A stretch of DNA of 57,087 nt, taken from Aeromonas diversa CDC 2478-85 (lineage in GTDB: Bacteria > Pseudomonadota > Gammaproteobacteria > Enterobacterales > Aeromonadaceae). The notes beneath the pieces are model-generated. The model was not told the DNA's origin and did no database searches. It worked only from the letters and a program-made list of their open reading frames with translations. The stretch covers positions 3,028-60,114 of the forward strand of contig NZ_CDCE01000011.1 of the NCBI RefSeq assembly GCF_000819805.1, read 5' to 3'. The translations under genes and the position numbers were made by a program. Below are positions 7,922 to 18,741 of this stretch, piece by piece (positions within the stretch are counted from its first letter, which is position 1; every line of letters starts with the position of its first letter).

Positions 7922-8344
7922 ATGAAAAACTGGATAGCCAATACAAAACTCAATGCTCTACTAGACGATGATTCTCATAATTTGGATTACGTGCAAGTCA
8001 GACGAGTCTTAATAGAGTACTGCGAAAAGCATCAAGAAACTTATCCTTTTGAAATTTTAGACAAACCGCTTGCGTATTTAGGCCAGCACAAAAAATCAGA
8101 AACCAACCATGAGATGGCCCACGCAGAACTAAGCATTGCCGCCGCAGAATATTGCTTCAGTCTTAATGAAATTGCCGAAACTCTTCTTGAATTAATCGAT
8201 GCAGAGCATCTTACTTTGGAGCAGGTAAAAAACATCATTAACCATATTTTCGAAGCATATTCTTGCAATGAAAGCCCTGAGGAGTTCATCGAAAGAGAAG
8301 TTGCGTATTTATGCGAAAAGCTACCCTTCATCATCACCGGCTAA
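7922..8344 (+). CDS. Unknown acidic cassette protein
   Basis: A 140-residue soluble, mostly helical, acidic protein that I do not recognise. It has no signal peptide or membrane segment. The sequence is rich in Glu, Leu and His, with patches such as EMAHAELSIAAAEYCFSLNE and a cysteine-containing C-terminus (SCNESPEEFIEREVAYLCEK). It is the sole gene of cassette 3. Its stop codon sits inside the attC inverse core, which supports it as the real cassette gene. It could be an immunity, antitoxin-like or metabolic accessory protein; nothing in the sequence decides this. Confidence 0.7.
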   Translation: MKNWIANTKLNALLDDDSHNLDYVQVRRVLIEYCEKHQETYPFEILDKPLAYLGQHKKSETNHEMAHAELSIAAAEYCFSLNEIAETLLELIDAEHLTLEQVKNIINHIFEAYSCNESPEEFIEREVAYLCEKLPFIITG

Positions 8345-8414
8345 CAACTGGTTCAAATTGCTCGCTTCGCTCACTGGGACGGGCTAAAGCCCGCCCCTTA
8401 ACCAAACGTTATAG
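8339..8414 (+). other. attC site of cassette 3
   Basis: About 76 bp. Inverse core GGCTAAC at 8339-8345 and core GTTATAG at 8408-8414. The inner part holds GACGGGCTAAAGCCCGCCCC, a hairpin. The cut point is between G8408 and T8409. Confidence 0.8.
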
Positions 8415-8423
8415 GAGGGAAGG

Positions 8424-8957
8424 ATGATTCCTACGAATGTTGAATCAACGCAAGAAAGAAAAAGGATAGTAATAGCTAAGGAAACGTCAGTCGAGGCGTA
8501 CAAAGCGTATACTTGGGGGGATTACTATCCCAAGCGTTGGAAGTCACTAATGAAAAATGAGAGCAGCAATGCAGGTTTCAACTTCTACGCATTTTTGCTT
8601 ACGTATAAATGGTTCTTTTTCAGGAAAATGCCTGTATTTGGTGTTGTTCTTATGTTGTTAGAAATTGCTGCGACAGTTGGCGGCAATTTAGCAGTGAGCC
8701 ACTTTAGAGTTAGTCATGAATATGCTTTAATCATTGTAGCAGGAAGCCTTGTAATATTAATGCTTTTTAGCGGTTTGGTTGCAAATCGAGTTTATTTCAA
8801 TCAAGCAAGAAAGGTTATAGAAAGCTACATCTCTTCAAGAGTTCCGGATGAATACTTTGGAGAGGCCTTGCGGTCTGATGGTGGCACTAGTTTAGGTAAC
8901 TTTCTGCTCTCCGTCTTTGTTAGTGGTGTAGTTTACTCAATGCTGAACGCTGGCTAG
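8424..8957 (+). CDS. DUF2628-like membrane protein
   Basis: A 177-residue protein. A hydrophilic N-terminal ~55 residues precedes FYAFLLTYKWFFFRKMP, which resembles the aromatic-rich signature of DUF2628 proteins. Two long hydrophobic segments follow (GVVLMLLEIAATVGG and YALIIVAGSLVILMLFSGLV), then a cytoplasmic stretch with YFNQARKVIESYI and a final hydrophobic segment (FLLSVFVSGVVYSML). Function is unknown; members of the family are small uncharacterised inner-membrane proteins. It is the sole gene of cassette 4. AGGAGGGAAGG just before the ATG is a strong ribosome binding site. Confidence 0.75.
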   Translation: MIPTNVESTQERKRIVIAKETSVEAYKAYTWGDYYPKRWKSLMKNESSNAGFNFYAFLLTYKWFFFRKMPVFGVVLMLLEIAATVGGNLAVSHFRVSHEYALIIVAGSLVILMLFSGLVANRVYFNQARKVIESYISSRVPDEYFGEALRSDGGTSLGNFLLSVFVSGVVYSMLNAG

Positions 8958-8962
8958 TTATC

Positions 8963-9043
8963 CTATAACAATCGCATTAAACATCGCCCCCTGTGGGGGC
9001 TGGACTCGCAAAACTCGCTCGCCGTTTATGCGGGACGTTAAGC
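8963..9043 (+). other. attC site of cassette 4
   Basis: About 81 bp. Inverse core CTATAAC at 8963-8969 and core GTTAAGC at 9037-9043, which fits GTTRRRY exactly. The middle contains GCCCCCTGTGGGGGC, a strong hairpin. The cut point is between G9037 and T9038. Confidence 0.82.
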
Positions 9044-9070
9044 GTACAGTAGCCGAATAATGGAATTAGC

Positions 9071-10246
9071 ATGAAAATAAAATCGATAGATATCGAAGGC
9101 ATTGGTGGAATCAAAAATCTACACATCGATTTTGATGATCATATGAACTTTATTTGTGGTCCCAATGGTATAGGAAAGACTACAATTCTAGAATGCGTTG
9201 CTCATTCGTTTTCAGCGAACAATACGAATATTCTTAAGAGAAACGTCTCAAGTGATCAAGGAACATTCAAATCGATTATCGAAACAGAAAACGGTGATCA
9301 ACAATCAAATGTTCAAATCGCTGACTTTGACCCAGATAAACACTCTAGCATTAGAGGTTTGCACCAGTACTCGGAAAAACTACTTTCTCTAAAAGTCACT
9401 AGAACATTTCAATATCAACCCCTTCAAGCAGTTGCGAAGGACACAAATAAAAATATAAACACGTCTTTTGAAGAGGCTAAATACGGCGTTAACATTAGCG
9501 AAGTCAAGAATTGGTTTGTTAACCGGTACTTATACTCAGCACATGAAGGAGCGTTGACTGAAGAACAGTTGCACAACCTAGAAATAGCCAAAAAGGCCTT
9601 TTCATTACTAAGCGAAGGGTTTAGCTTTAAAAAAGTACTCGCTTCATCTAATGAAATAATGATCGATTCTCCAAGCGGCGAAATCTATTACGAGTATTTA
9701 TCATCTGGGTTTAAATCTTGCCTTTCGATTATTTTCGGAATTATTAAAGACATTGAACTTCGCTTTAAATCTCCTTGCATCAAAGCTGATGAGTTCGATG
9801 GAATTATACTAATAGATGAGCTTGAGCTTCATTTGCACCCCGAGTGGCAGTCAAAAATAGCTGGGATATTGGTTGATGTTTTTCCACAAATTAAGTTCAT
9901 TACGTCAACACATAGCCCTCATATTTTGCAGAATGCGAAGCCTAATGAAATTATTGCTTTAGCTGCGAATGAAGATGGTGTTTATAGAAGGCAGTTGAGT
10001 GGAGGTTCATATGGCTTCCAAGGCTGGACCGTAGAAGAAGTTCTCATTGATGTAATGGGTATGGAGGATACAAGAACCGATACGTATAAAGACAAGCTTT
10101 CCGAATTCGAGAGGGCTATAACAGAAGAAAACTATTCTGCAGCTGAAGCAGCCTATCAGGAGCTAGACAAATTGCTTCATTCTGAAAATTATCTTAGGAA
10201 GCTCCTTAAGCTTGAATTGATTTCCATCAGGGAGGTTGGCGAGTGA
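9071..10246 (+). CDS. ABC/AAA-type ATPase, PtuA-like subunit of a Septu-like defence pair
   Basis: A 391-residue P-loop ATPase of the AAA_15/AAA_21 (SMC/OLD-like) group. Walker A is GPNGIGKT at residues 30-37. A signature-like YLSSGFKSCLSII lies near residue 215, Walker B is IILIDELELHLHPEWQ, and the H-loop is FITSTHSPHIL. The middle region is helical and shorter than in typical Septu PtuA proteins, which I recall as about 500-600 residues. There is no TOPRIM domain at the C-terminus. The next gene, an HNH nuclease of the PtuB type, overlaps by four bases, so a complex is likely. The pair fills one integron cassette with no attC inside. Anti-phage function is inferred from the pairing. Confidence 0.85.
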   Translation: MKIKSIDIEGIGGIKNLHIDFDDHMNFICGPNGIGKTTILECVAHSFSANNTNILKRNVSSDQGTFKSIIETENGDQQSNVQIADFDPDKHSSIRGLHQYSEKLLSLKVTRTFQYQPLQAVAKDTNKNINTSFEEAKYGVNISEVKNWFVNRYLYSAHEGALTEEQLHNLEIAKKAFSLLSEGFSFKKVLASSNEIMIDSPSGEIYYEYLSSGFKSCLSIIFGIIKDIELRFKSPCIKADEFDGIILIDELELHLHPEWQSKIAGILVDVFPQIKFITSTHSPHILQNAKPNEIIALAANEDGVYRRQLSGGSYGFQGWTVEEVLIDVMGMEDTRTDTYKDKLSEFERAITEENYSAAEAAYQELDKLLHSENYLRKLLKLELISIREVGE

Positions 10247-10986
10247 TTAAGTTGCAAAGAGCCCCCGCCCCCCCATACCTAAGTGCAGAAAAAGTCGCTG
10301 AATTAACCGCTGAGTTCAAAAGTAGCGGAAAGTCTGTGTGGAACCAGCACCATATCAAAGAGCCTCTACTCGCTTCTAGTTTTGGCAAGTGTGCATATTG
10401 TGAATGTCCACTTGAAACGGAAAGCAATTATATGGAGGTTGAGCATTTCGAAGATAAAAAAAACAATCCAGAAAAAGTCGTGGATTGGGAAAACCTATTG
10501 CCATCGTGCAAAAAGTGTAACGGTTCTAAGGGGGCTCATGATGTGGTGGCTGACCCAATTGTGAACCCCTATCGAGATGACCCAAAAGAACACTTGGCTC
10601 TTCGTCTATACAGATTGAGGGGTATTTCAGAAATTGGAGTATGTACAATTCAGGTAACAAACCTTAATCATTCAGATCGTTTGGTATTTAGTCGCTATAA
10701 AATCGGAGAAAAAATCAGCGAGCTTATTGAAACGGCATTTGATCGGTGGCAAGTATATCAAGAGGCCGGTGATACAAGATCAAAGAACAGACTTCTGGGT
10801 GTGGTTGAAGGTTTGTTAAAGGAGTGCGTACCACAGGCAAGTTATGCAGCATCAACAGCTACAATGTTATTGACGGATAGTAGTTTTCTAGAGCTAATTG
10901 ATGAAATGAAAGCAGCTTCAGTGTGGTCGGAAGATTTAGAAAACCTGCTGCAGAATGCTTTGCCTATTGTGCTTGATTGCGCTTAA
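10243..10986 (+). CDS. HNH endonuclease, PtuB-like (TIGR02646-like)
   Basis: A 247-residue nuclease. The N-terminal RAPAPPYLSAEKV and the core FGKCAYCECPL, MEVEHF and LLPSCKKCNGSKG give a zinc-finger HNH site: C50xxC53, E67-H68, C89xxC92. This layout matches PtuB proteins of Septu and of retron-associated PtuA/PtuB pairs, as far as I recall the family. The C-terminal half is helical and not recognised. The start is GTG at 10243, overlapping the upstream TGA, which suggests translational coupling to the ATPase. The stop codon TAA is part of the attC inverse core. No reverse transcriptase or retron RNA was seen nearby. DNA or tRNA cleavage on phage infection is an inference. Confidence 0.88.
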   Translation: MIKLQRAPAPPYLSAEKVAELTAEFKSSGKSVWNQHHIKEPLLASSFGKCAYCECPLETESNYMEVEHFEDKKNNPEKVVDWENLLPSCKKCNGSKGAHDVVADPIVNPYRDDPKEHLALRLYRLRGISEIGVCTIQVTNLNHSDRLVFSRYKIGEKISELIETAFDRWQVYQEAGDTRSKNRLLGVVEGLLKECVPQASYAASTATMLLTDSSFLELIDEMKAASVWSEDLENLLQNALPIVLDCA

Positions 10987-11052
10987 CAAGCGCATGTTGT
11001 CGGACTGGTTTTCCGCTGCGCTCCAAACCAGCCGCAAATGCGGGCGTTAGGT
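10981..11052 (+). other. attC site of cassette 5
   Basis: About 72 bp. Inverse core GCTTAAC at 10981-10987 and core GTTAGGT at 11046-11052. The inner arms GGACTGGTTT and AAACCAGCC form a clear stem around TTCCGCTGCGCTCC. The cut point is between G11046 and T11047. Confidence 0.88.
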
Positions 11053-11066
11053 TTATTGAGAGTATT

Positions 11067-11285
11067 ATGTACCTACTTGACAGAACAAAGCTGAAGCTTG
11101 GAGATATCATTCTCACTCGTTCTAATGAAAAGAACAGTTCGCTAATTTGTAAAATTACTAAATCAGATTTTTCACATGTAATTCTATATGTCGGTGAATC
11201 GAGCTATATTCATTCTGATCCCTATGGTGTCCATTCTGGTAATATCCAACGGTTACCAGTAAAATCGGGACACCCACCATTTTGA
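11067..11285 (+). pseudogene. Truncated YiiX/NlpC-P60-like protein gene
   Basis: An ATG at 11067 opens a 72-residue ORF. Residues 8-60 (LKLGDIILTRSNEKNSSLIC, then SDFSHVILYVGESSYIHSD) match the start of YiiX/YebB-type papain-fold hydrolases: a GDIIL strand and an SHVILYVG motif with the histidine of the active site. The reading frame then runs into the inverted repeat at 11267 and stops at 11285 with PVKSGHPPF, so the second half of the domain is missing. It is the first and only gene of cassette 6, cut off on the right by the repeat. As it stands it is probably non-functional. Confidence 0.7.
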
Positions 11286-11298
11286 GCGCCGCGTAGCG
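11267..11298 (-). repeat. Right arm of the 32-bp inverted repeat
   Basis: The reverse complement matches 5105-5136 at 31 of 32 positions. It is where the truncated cassette gene stops resembling its family. A third, slightly degenerate copy starts at about 11793. Confidence 0.85.
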
Positions 11299-11559
11299 AG
11301 CCCACTTAGCCACTGCCGGGCACGGTATTGTTGACCCCCTGCAAGCCGCCGAGGTGAGTGGAGCGGGTCAGTAGCGCCGTCAGGGATGACGGCGCAGCCG
11401 CAGGCGGCACATGAACGTGCCGTGTGCGGCGGTACGTCCGACCCGCTCAACGAGCCGAGGGCATCCGCGCAGCGGACGGCTTGCCGGGGGAGAAGACCTT
11501 TGGTGACTTTGGGTCTTTCCAAAGTCACTCGCCACAGCCCGCAGGGCGGGCGAAACCCC
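11276..11559. repeat. 284-bp direct repeat, copy 1
   Basis: Nearly identical to 11801-12084 (offset 525). It begins ACCATTTTGAGCGCCGCGTA and ends with GCGGGCGAAACCCC. It includes a hairpin GTGACTTTGG..CCAAAGTCAC, related to the hairpin of the 4586 repeat but in the opposite orientation. Short ORFs through it have no recognisable protein features and are treated as chance. No gene is supported. Confidence 0.88.
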
Positions 11560-11751
11560 TTCGAGGACAAAGTCCTCGCATCCTATGCGGCGCAGCCGCA
11601 TCAAGTACTTGCCATAGGCCAGGAACTTGGCTGAGCGCCCCCTGAATGGTGGGCCTTCGAGGACAAAGTCCTCGCGTCCTATGCGGCGCAGCCGCATCAA
11701 GGTACTTGCCATAGGCCCTGGAGCTTGGCTGAGCGCCCTCGGAAGGGCGGG
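11560..11751. repeat. Two ~96-bp repeat units
   Basis: Units starting at 11560 and 11656 (offset 96) share TTCGAGGACAAAGTCCTCGC, then CCTATGCGGCGCAGCCGCAT and CTTGCCATAGGCC. The same units occur at the left edge of the window. Confidence 0.82.
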
Positions 11752-11800
11752 CGAAACCCCGCATAGCGGCAATCCCCCAGGGATTAGCAATTAGGACACC

Positions 11801-12084
11801 ACCATTTTGAGCGCCGCGTAGCGAGCCCACTTAGCCACTGCCGGGCACGGTGTTGTTGACCCCCTGCAAGCCGCCGAGGTGAGTGGAGCGGGTCAGTAGC
11901 GCCGTCATGGACGACGGCGCAGCCGCAGGCGGCACATGAACGTGCCGTGTGCGGCGGTACGTCCGACCAGCTCAACGAGCCGAGGGCATCCGCGCAGCGG
12001 ACGGCTTGCCGGGGGAGAAGACCTTTGGTGACTTTGGGTCTTTCCAAAGTCACTCGCCACAGCCCGCAGGGCGGGCGAAACCCC
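11801..12084. repeat. 284-bp direct repeat, copy 2
   Basis: Second copy of 11276-11559 with only a few substitutions. It is followed directly by a different short unit than copy 1, so the family is a mosaic rather than a simple tandem duplication. Confidence 0.88.
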
Positions 12085-12257
12085 GCATAGCGGCAATCCC
12101 GCAGGGATTGTGACGCTTGCCATAGGCCAAGGAGCTTGGCTGAGCGCCCTCGGAAGGGCGGACGAAACCCCGCATAGCGGCAATCCCGCAGGGATTGTGA
12201 TGCTTGCCATAGGCCAGGAGCTTGACTGAGCTCCTCCAGGATGGCGGGCGAAACCCC
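12085..12257. repeat. Two ~87-bp repeat units
   Basis: Units starting at 12085 and 12172 (offset 87) share GCATAGCGGCAATCCCGCAG, GGATTGTGA and TTGCCATAGGCCA. A single partial unit also occurs near 11760. These are variants of the family at 1-190 and 11560-11751. Confidence 0.8.
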
Positions 12258-12331
12258 GTCGAGGACAAAGTCCTCGCTGCCCCCCCTCGTTGCCCGTCAC
12301 GGGTCAACGCACATCCCCCCAAACCAGACAT

Positions 12332-12362
12332 AAAAAAACCGGAACCCAAGGGTTCCGGTTTT
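12332..12362 (-). terminator. Rho-independent terminator of eno
   Basis: The stem CCGGAACCC/GGGTTCCGG (12339-12347 and 12350-12358) has a 2-base loop. On the minus strand it is followed by a run of seven T. It lies about 35 bases past the eno stop codon. The plus-strand side is also T-rich (GGTTTTC), so it may work in both directions. Confidence 0.88.
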
Positions 12363-12395
12363 CGTCACGCCAGTCGGGCTGGCAGAACGAGGCGA

Positions 12396-15448
<3,053 letters not shown>

Positions 15449-15520
15449 TTAAAGGTGCTTCGGGGAGATGAAGCAGGACGGGGAAACAGTATACCAAACC
15501 CCCCACTCCCAAACAATGTG

Positions 15521-15551
15521 CAAAAATCTAACAGCCCGAGCGACGGGCTGT
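15521..15551 (-). terminator. Terminator downstream of mazG
   Basis: The stem ACAGCCCG/CGGGCTGT (15531-15538 and 15544-15551) is followed on the minus strand by TAGATTTTTG. It lies 11 bases past the mazG stop codon. Confidence 0.8.
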
Positions 15552-15562
15552 CTTGCGCCAAA

Positions 15563-16360
15563 TCAACTTTCGTAAATTTCCTTCACCTGGTTCCAGGCGG
15601 CATCGAGTTTTTCCAGGGTGCAATCCTTCACCGCCAGCCCCTCTTGCTCGATCAGATCCTCTACCTTGCGAAAGCGCCGCTCAAACTTGGCATTGGCGCC
15701 GCGCAGCACCTGCTCGGGGTCATGGCCCAGATGGCGCACCAGATTGACGGTGGCAAACAGCAGATCGCCGAGCTCGTCGGCCACCCGATCCGGGTTCACG
15801 TCGGCCATCAGGGCCTCTTCCATCACCTCGTCGATCTCCTCGTGCACCTTGTCCACCACCGGGCCCAGGGTCTTCCAGTCGAAGCCGACGCTGGCGCAGC
15901 GCTTCTGGATCTTGGCAGCCCGGGTCAGGGCCGGCAGCGAGAGGGGGATGTCGTCGAGCACGCTCGGTTTATCCTTCTGCGCCCGCTCTTTGGCCTTCTC
16001 GGCCTCCCAGTTGGCCTTGACCGCCAGCTCGTCGCCGAGATGGGCATCGGAGAAGACGTGGGGGTGACGGCGAATCAGCTTCTCGCACACCGTATCGACG
16101 ATGGCATCGAAGTCAAACAGCGCCTGCTCCTTGCCCATCTGGGCGTAGAAGATCACCTGGAACAGCAGATCCCCGAGCTCCCCTTGCAGCCCCTGCCAAT
16201 CCTGGGTCTCGATGGCATCGGCCACCTCGTAGGCCTCCTCCAGGGTGTAGGGAACTATGGTGGCGAAGCTCTGCTGCCGATCCCAGGGGCAACCCTGCTC
16301 GGGGTCGCGCAGGCGGGCCATGATGGCGAGCAGGTCGGCAAGTTGGTAAGGCGGTTTCAT
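15563..16360 (-). CDS. mazG: Nucleoside triphosphate pyrophosphohydrolase MazG
   Basis: A 265-residue two-domain MazG that hydrolyses NTPs to NMP and pyrophosphate and modulates ppGpp responses in E. coli. The N-terminal domain has [20 protein letters not shown] and [12 protein letters not shown] with the metal-binding E-x-x-E pattern. The second copy shows the equivalent EIDEVMEE and [14 protein letters not shown] choose ATG 16360, preceded by GAGGAG, over the upstream ORF extension. It lies just downstream of relA, 56 bases away, as in E. coli, and is probably cotranscribed with it. Confidence 0.96.
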   Translation of the reverse strand: MKPPYQLADLLAIMARLRDPEQGCPWDRQQSFATIVPYTLEEAYEVADAIETQDWQGLQGELGDLLFQVIFYAQMGKEQALFDFDAIVDTVCEKLIRRHPHVFSDAHLGDELAVKANWEAEKAKERAQKDKPSVLDDIPLSLPALTRAAKIQKRCASVGFDWKTLGPVVDKVHEEIDEVMEEALMADVNPDRVADELGDLLFATVNLVRHLGHDPEQVLRGANAKFERRFRKVEDLIEQEGLAVKDCTLEKLDAAWNQVKEIYES

Positions 16361-16416
16361 GGGCTCCTCGACGGCTATCCGATAGAGAGTGACCGGCGCT
16401 TGGCCGGTCACTGGGG

Positions 16417-18627
16417 TTAGAGGCGTTTGACGCTGATCATATCCGGTAGCTGGCTTAGCTTGGCCAGGGCCCGGTTGAAGGCATCGATGTTGTAGATCTC
16501 CAGCTCCATGTCGATCTGGGCGGTCTGCAACTTGACGTTGGAGCGCGAGCGCACCCCCATCACGTTGATCTTCTCGTTGGCCAGCACAGTGGTGATGTCG
16601 CGCAGCAGGCCGGAGCGATCGTTGGACTCGATGCGGATGGTGAGCCCGTAGCCGCCCGAGTAGTTCTCACCCCAGATGGCGTCGATGATCCGCTCCGGGT
16701 TGCGCCGCGACAACTCTTTGAGCTGCTCGCAATCCTCCCGGTGGATGGAGACGCCGCGTCCCTGGGTGATGAAGCCGACTATGCTGTCCCCCGGTATGGG
16801 CTGGCAGCAGCGGGCGATATGGGTCATCAGGTTGCCGACCCCTTCCACCACTATGTGGTCACGCGCCTTGGGGCGGAACGGGGTGTTGGCCTTCTGCTCG
16901 AGCTTCTCGAGCAGGCGCCGCTCCTCCTCCTCGACACTCGGCTTGTTGTAGCGGGTATCGAGGTAGTTGAGCAGCTGGTTGATGCGCACGTCACCGCTGC
17001 CCACCCCCGCCAGCAGATCGTCGAGCTCCTCGGCGTTGAAGCGCTCCAGGGTCAGCTTGTCGATCTTGGAGAGGGTGAGATTGTGGCGGTCGAGCTCCTT
17101 GTCGAGCAGCTCGCGGCCGGCGGCGATGTTCTTGTCGCGATCCAGCTTTCTAAACCAGGTGGCCACCTTGGCGCGGGCCCGGCTCGACCGCAAGAAGCCG
17201 GCGTTGGGGTTCATCCAGTCGCGGCTCGGGTTGGGCTCTTTCTGGGTGATCACCTCCACCTGATCGCCGGTCTGCAGGGCATAGGTGAAGGGCACGATAC
17301 GCCCGTCAATCTTGGCGCCGATGCAGCGGTGGCCGATCATGCTGTGGACGTGGTAGGCAAAGTCGAGCGGCGTGGCTCCGGCCGGCAAGTCGATGACATC
17401 CCCCTTGGGGGTGAAGACGTAGACCCTGTCCTCGAACACCTGGCTGCGCAGATCCTCGAGCAGGGATCCGCTCTCGGACATGTCCTCCTGCCAGGCGAGC
17501 AGCTTGCGCAGCCACTCGATTTTGTCTTCGAAGTTGTTGGCCTTACCGCCCGCCTGCGCCCCTTCCTTGTAGCGCCAGTGGGCGGCGACCCCGAGTTCGG
17601 CATCCTGGTGCATCTGATCGGTGCGGATCTGGATCTCCACCGTCTTGCCCTCGGGCCCCACCACCACGGTGTGGATGGACTGATAGCCGTTGGGTTTGGG
17701 GTTGGCCACGTAGTCGTCGAACTCGCGCGGTATGTGGTGGAAATGGGTATGGACGATGCCGAGCGCCGCATAGCAGTCTTGCAGACGGTGGGTCACCACC
17801 CGCACCGCGCGCACGTCGAACAGCTCGGTGAACTCCAGGTGTTTCTTTTGCATCTTGCGCCAGATGCTGTAGATGTGTTTCGGGCGGCCGTAGACCTCGG
17901 CCTCGATCCCCGCCTCTTTCAGTGCGGCGCGCAGATTGGTCACAAACTCGCGAATATAGCGCTCCCGATCGAGACGCTTCTCGTCGAGCTGCTTGGCGAT
18001 CTGCTTGTAGGTCTCCGGATGCAGGTAGCGGAAGGCGAGATCCTCGAGCTCCCACTTGAGCTGACCGATGCCGAGGCGGTTGGCGAGCGGCGCATAGATG
18101 TTGGAGATTTCCTGGGCCATCAGCACCCGGGTCTCCTCGTCCGCCTTCTTCGCCTCACGCAGGCAGGCGATGCGCTCGGCCAGCTTGATGACCACGGCGC
18201 GCACGTCCTCGACCATGGCGAGCAGCATGCGGCGCACGTTGTCCACCTGCTCCGGCGAGGTCTCGGTGCGCTGGGCGGTCTGCAGGGAGCGGATCGCCTC
18301 CATCTCCAGCACCCCTTCCACCAGGCGGGCAATCTTGGCGCCAAACTCCTCATCGAGCTTGTGGCGCTCCAGCAGCCCCGCCTCGGCGAAGGGATAGAGG
18401 ATGGCCGCCTTGAGGGTGGCGATGTCCATGCTGAGCATCAGCAGGATGCCCACCATCTCGACGCCACGCACCAGCAGGCGTGCGGCTACCGCCTCATCGG
18501 CGAGGCCCAGACAGTATTGATAGAGGGTTCGCAACTGATCACGCTCGTTCTCCTTCAGAGAGAGGGAGGAGAGCCACTCTTCCAGAGTGAAGTTCTCTTT
18601 GAGGTGTATATCGCGAACCGAAACCAT
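16417..18627 (-). CDS. relA: GTP pyrophosphokinase RelA
   Basis: A 736-residue ribosome-associated (p)ppGpp synthetase, the stringent-response alarm enzyme. Order: degenerate HD domain (residues about 30-180, without intact hydrolase motifs), synthetase domain (about 240-360, with [20 protein letters not shown] and [14 protein letters not shown]), TGS domain ([20 protein letters not shown]), zinc-finger region, and ACT domain ([19 protein letters not shown]). ATG 18627 is preferred to 18636 because AAGGA is spaced correctly for it and E. coli RelA begins the same way (MVAVR). It lies between rlmD and mazG, the order found in E. coli. Confidence 0.98.
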   Translation of the reverse strand: MVSVRDIHLKENFTLEEWLSSLSLKENERDQLRTLYQYCLGLADEAVAARLLVRGVEMVGILLMLSMDIATLKAAILYPFAEAGLLERHKLDEEFGAKIARLVEGVLEMEAIRSLQTAQRTETSPEQVDNVRRMLLAMVEDVRAVVIKLAERIACLREAKKADEETRVLMAQEISNIYAPLANRLGIGQLKWELEDLAFRYLHPETYKQIAKQLDEKRLDRERYIREFVTNLRAALKEAGIEAEVYGRPKHIYSIWRKMQKKHLEFTELFDVRAVRVVTHRLQDCYAALGIVHTHFHHIPREFDDYVANPKPNGYQSIHTVVVGPEGKTVEIQIRTDQMHQDAELGVAAHWRYKEGAQAGGKANNFEDKIEWLRKLLAWQEDMSESGSLLEDLRSQVFEDRVYVFTPKGDVIDLPAGATPLDFAYHVHSMIGHRCIGAKIDGRIVPFTYALQTGDQVEVITQKEPNPSRDWMNPNAGFLRSSRARAKVATWFRKLDRDKNIAAGRELLDKELDRHNLTLSKIDKLTLERFNAEELDDLLAGVGSGDVRINQLLNYLDTRYNKPSVEEEERRLLEKLEQKANTPFRPKARDHIVVEGVGNLMTHIARCCQPIPGDSIVGFITQGRGVSIHREDCEQLKELSRRNPERIIDAIWGENYSGGYGLTIRIESNDRSGLLRDITTVLANEKINVMGVRSRSNVKLQTAQIDMELEIYNIDAFNRALAKLSQLPDMISVKRL

Positions 18628-18741
18628 CTTTTGCATCCTTCTTTAGGGGGTCAGCGTGACCCCTCTCTAACGACACTCCCCTCTCTGGGGGCGCGACGGC
18701 CCTGATTCAAGACTTGCCTGACGGCATCAGGGCCTACCCGA

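Larger units (their letters stand above)
5687..11266 (+). mobile_element. Integron-type gene cassette array without integrase (CALIN-like), six cassettes
   Basis: Eight same-strand genes are separated by imperfect palindromes that begin with RYYYAAC-like and end with GTTRRRY-like core sites, the hallmark of attC recombination sites. Inferred boundaries (after the G of each GTT): 5687, 6874, 7899, 8408, 9037 and 11046. The last cassette is truncated near 11266. Cassettes 1 and 5 each hold two genes with no attC between them. Base composition is clearly lower in G+C than either flank. No tyrosine recombinase of the IntI type and no complete attI was seen in this window. Confidence 0.85.

Noticed and set aside
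9071..10986. Retron (PtuA/PtuB with reverse transcriptase)
   Set aside because: No reverse transcriptase gene or msr/msd-like RNA region is adjacent, so only the Septu-like pair is supported.
11276..12084. Several short ORFs in the 284-bp repeats
   Set aside because: They follow the repeat rather than any protein constraint, and the frames differ between copies; treated as non-coding.
4453..12300. Insertion sequence or transposon explaining the repeats
   Set aside because: No transposase or recombinase ORF and no clear target-site duplication could be seen.
18699..18733. Terminator between rlmD and relA
   Set aside because: The inverted repeats (GCCCTGAT/ATCAGGGC and CCTGA/TCAGG) compete with each other and no T-run follows; too weak to list.
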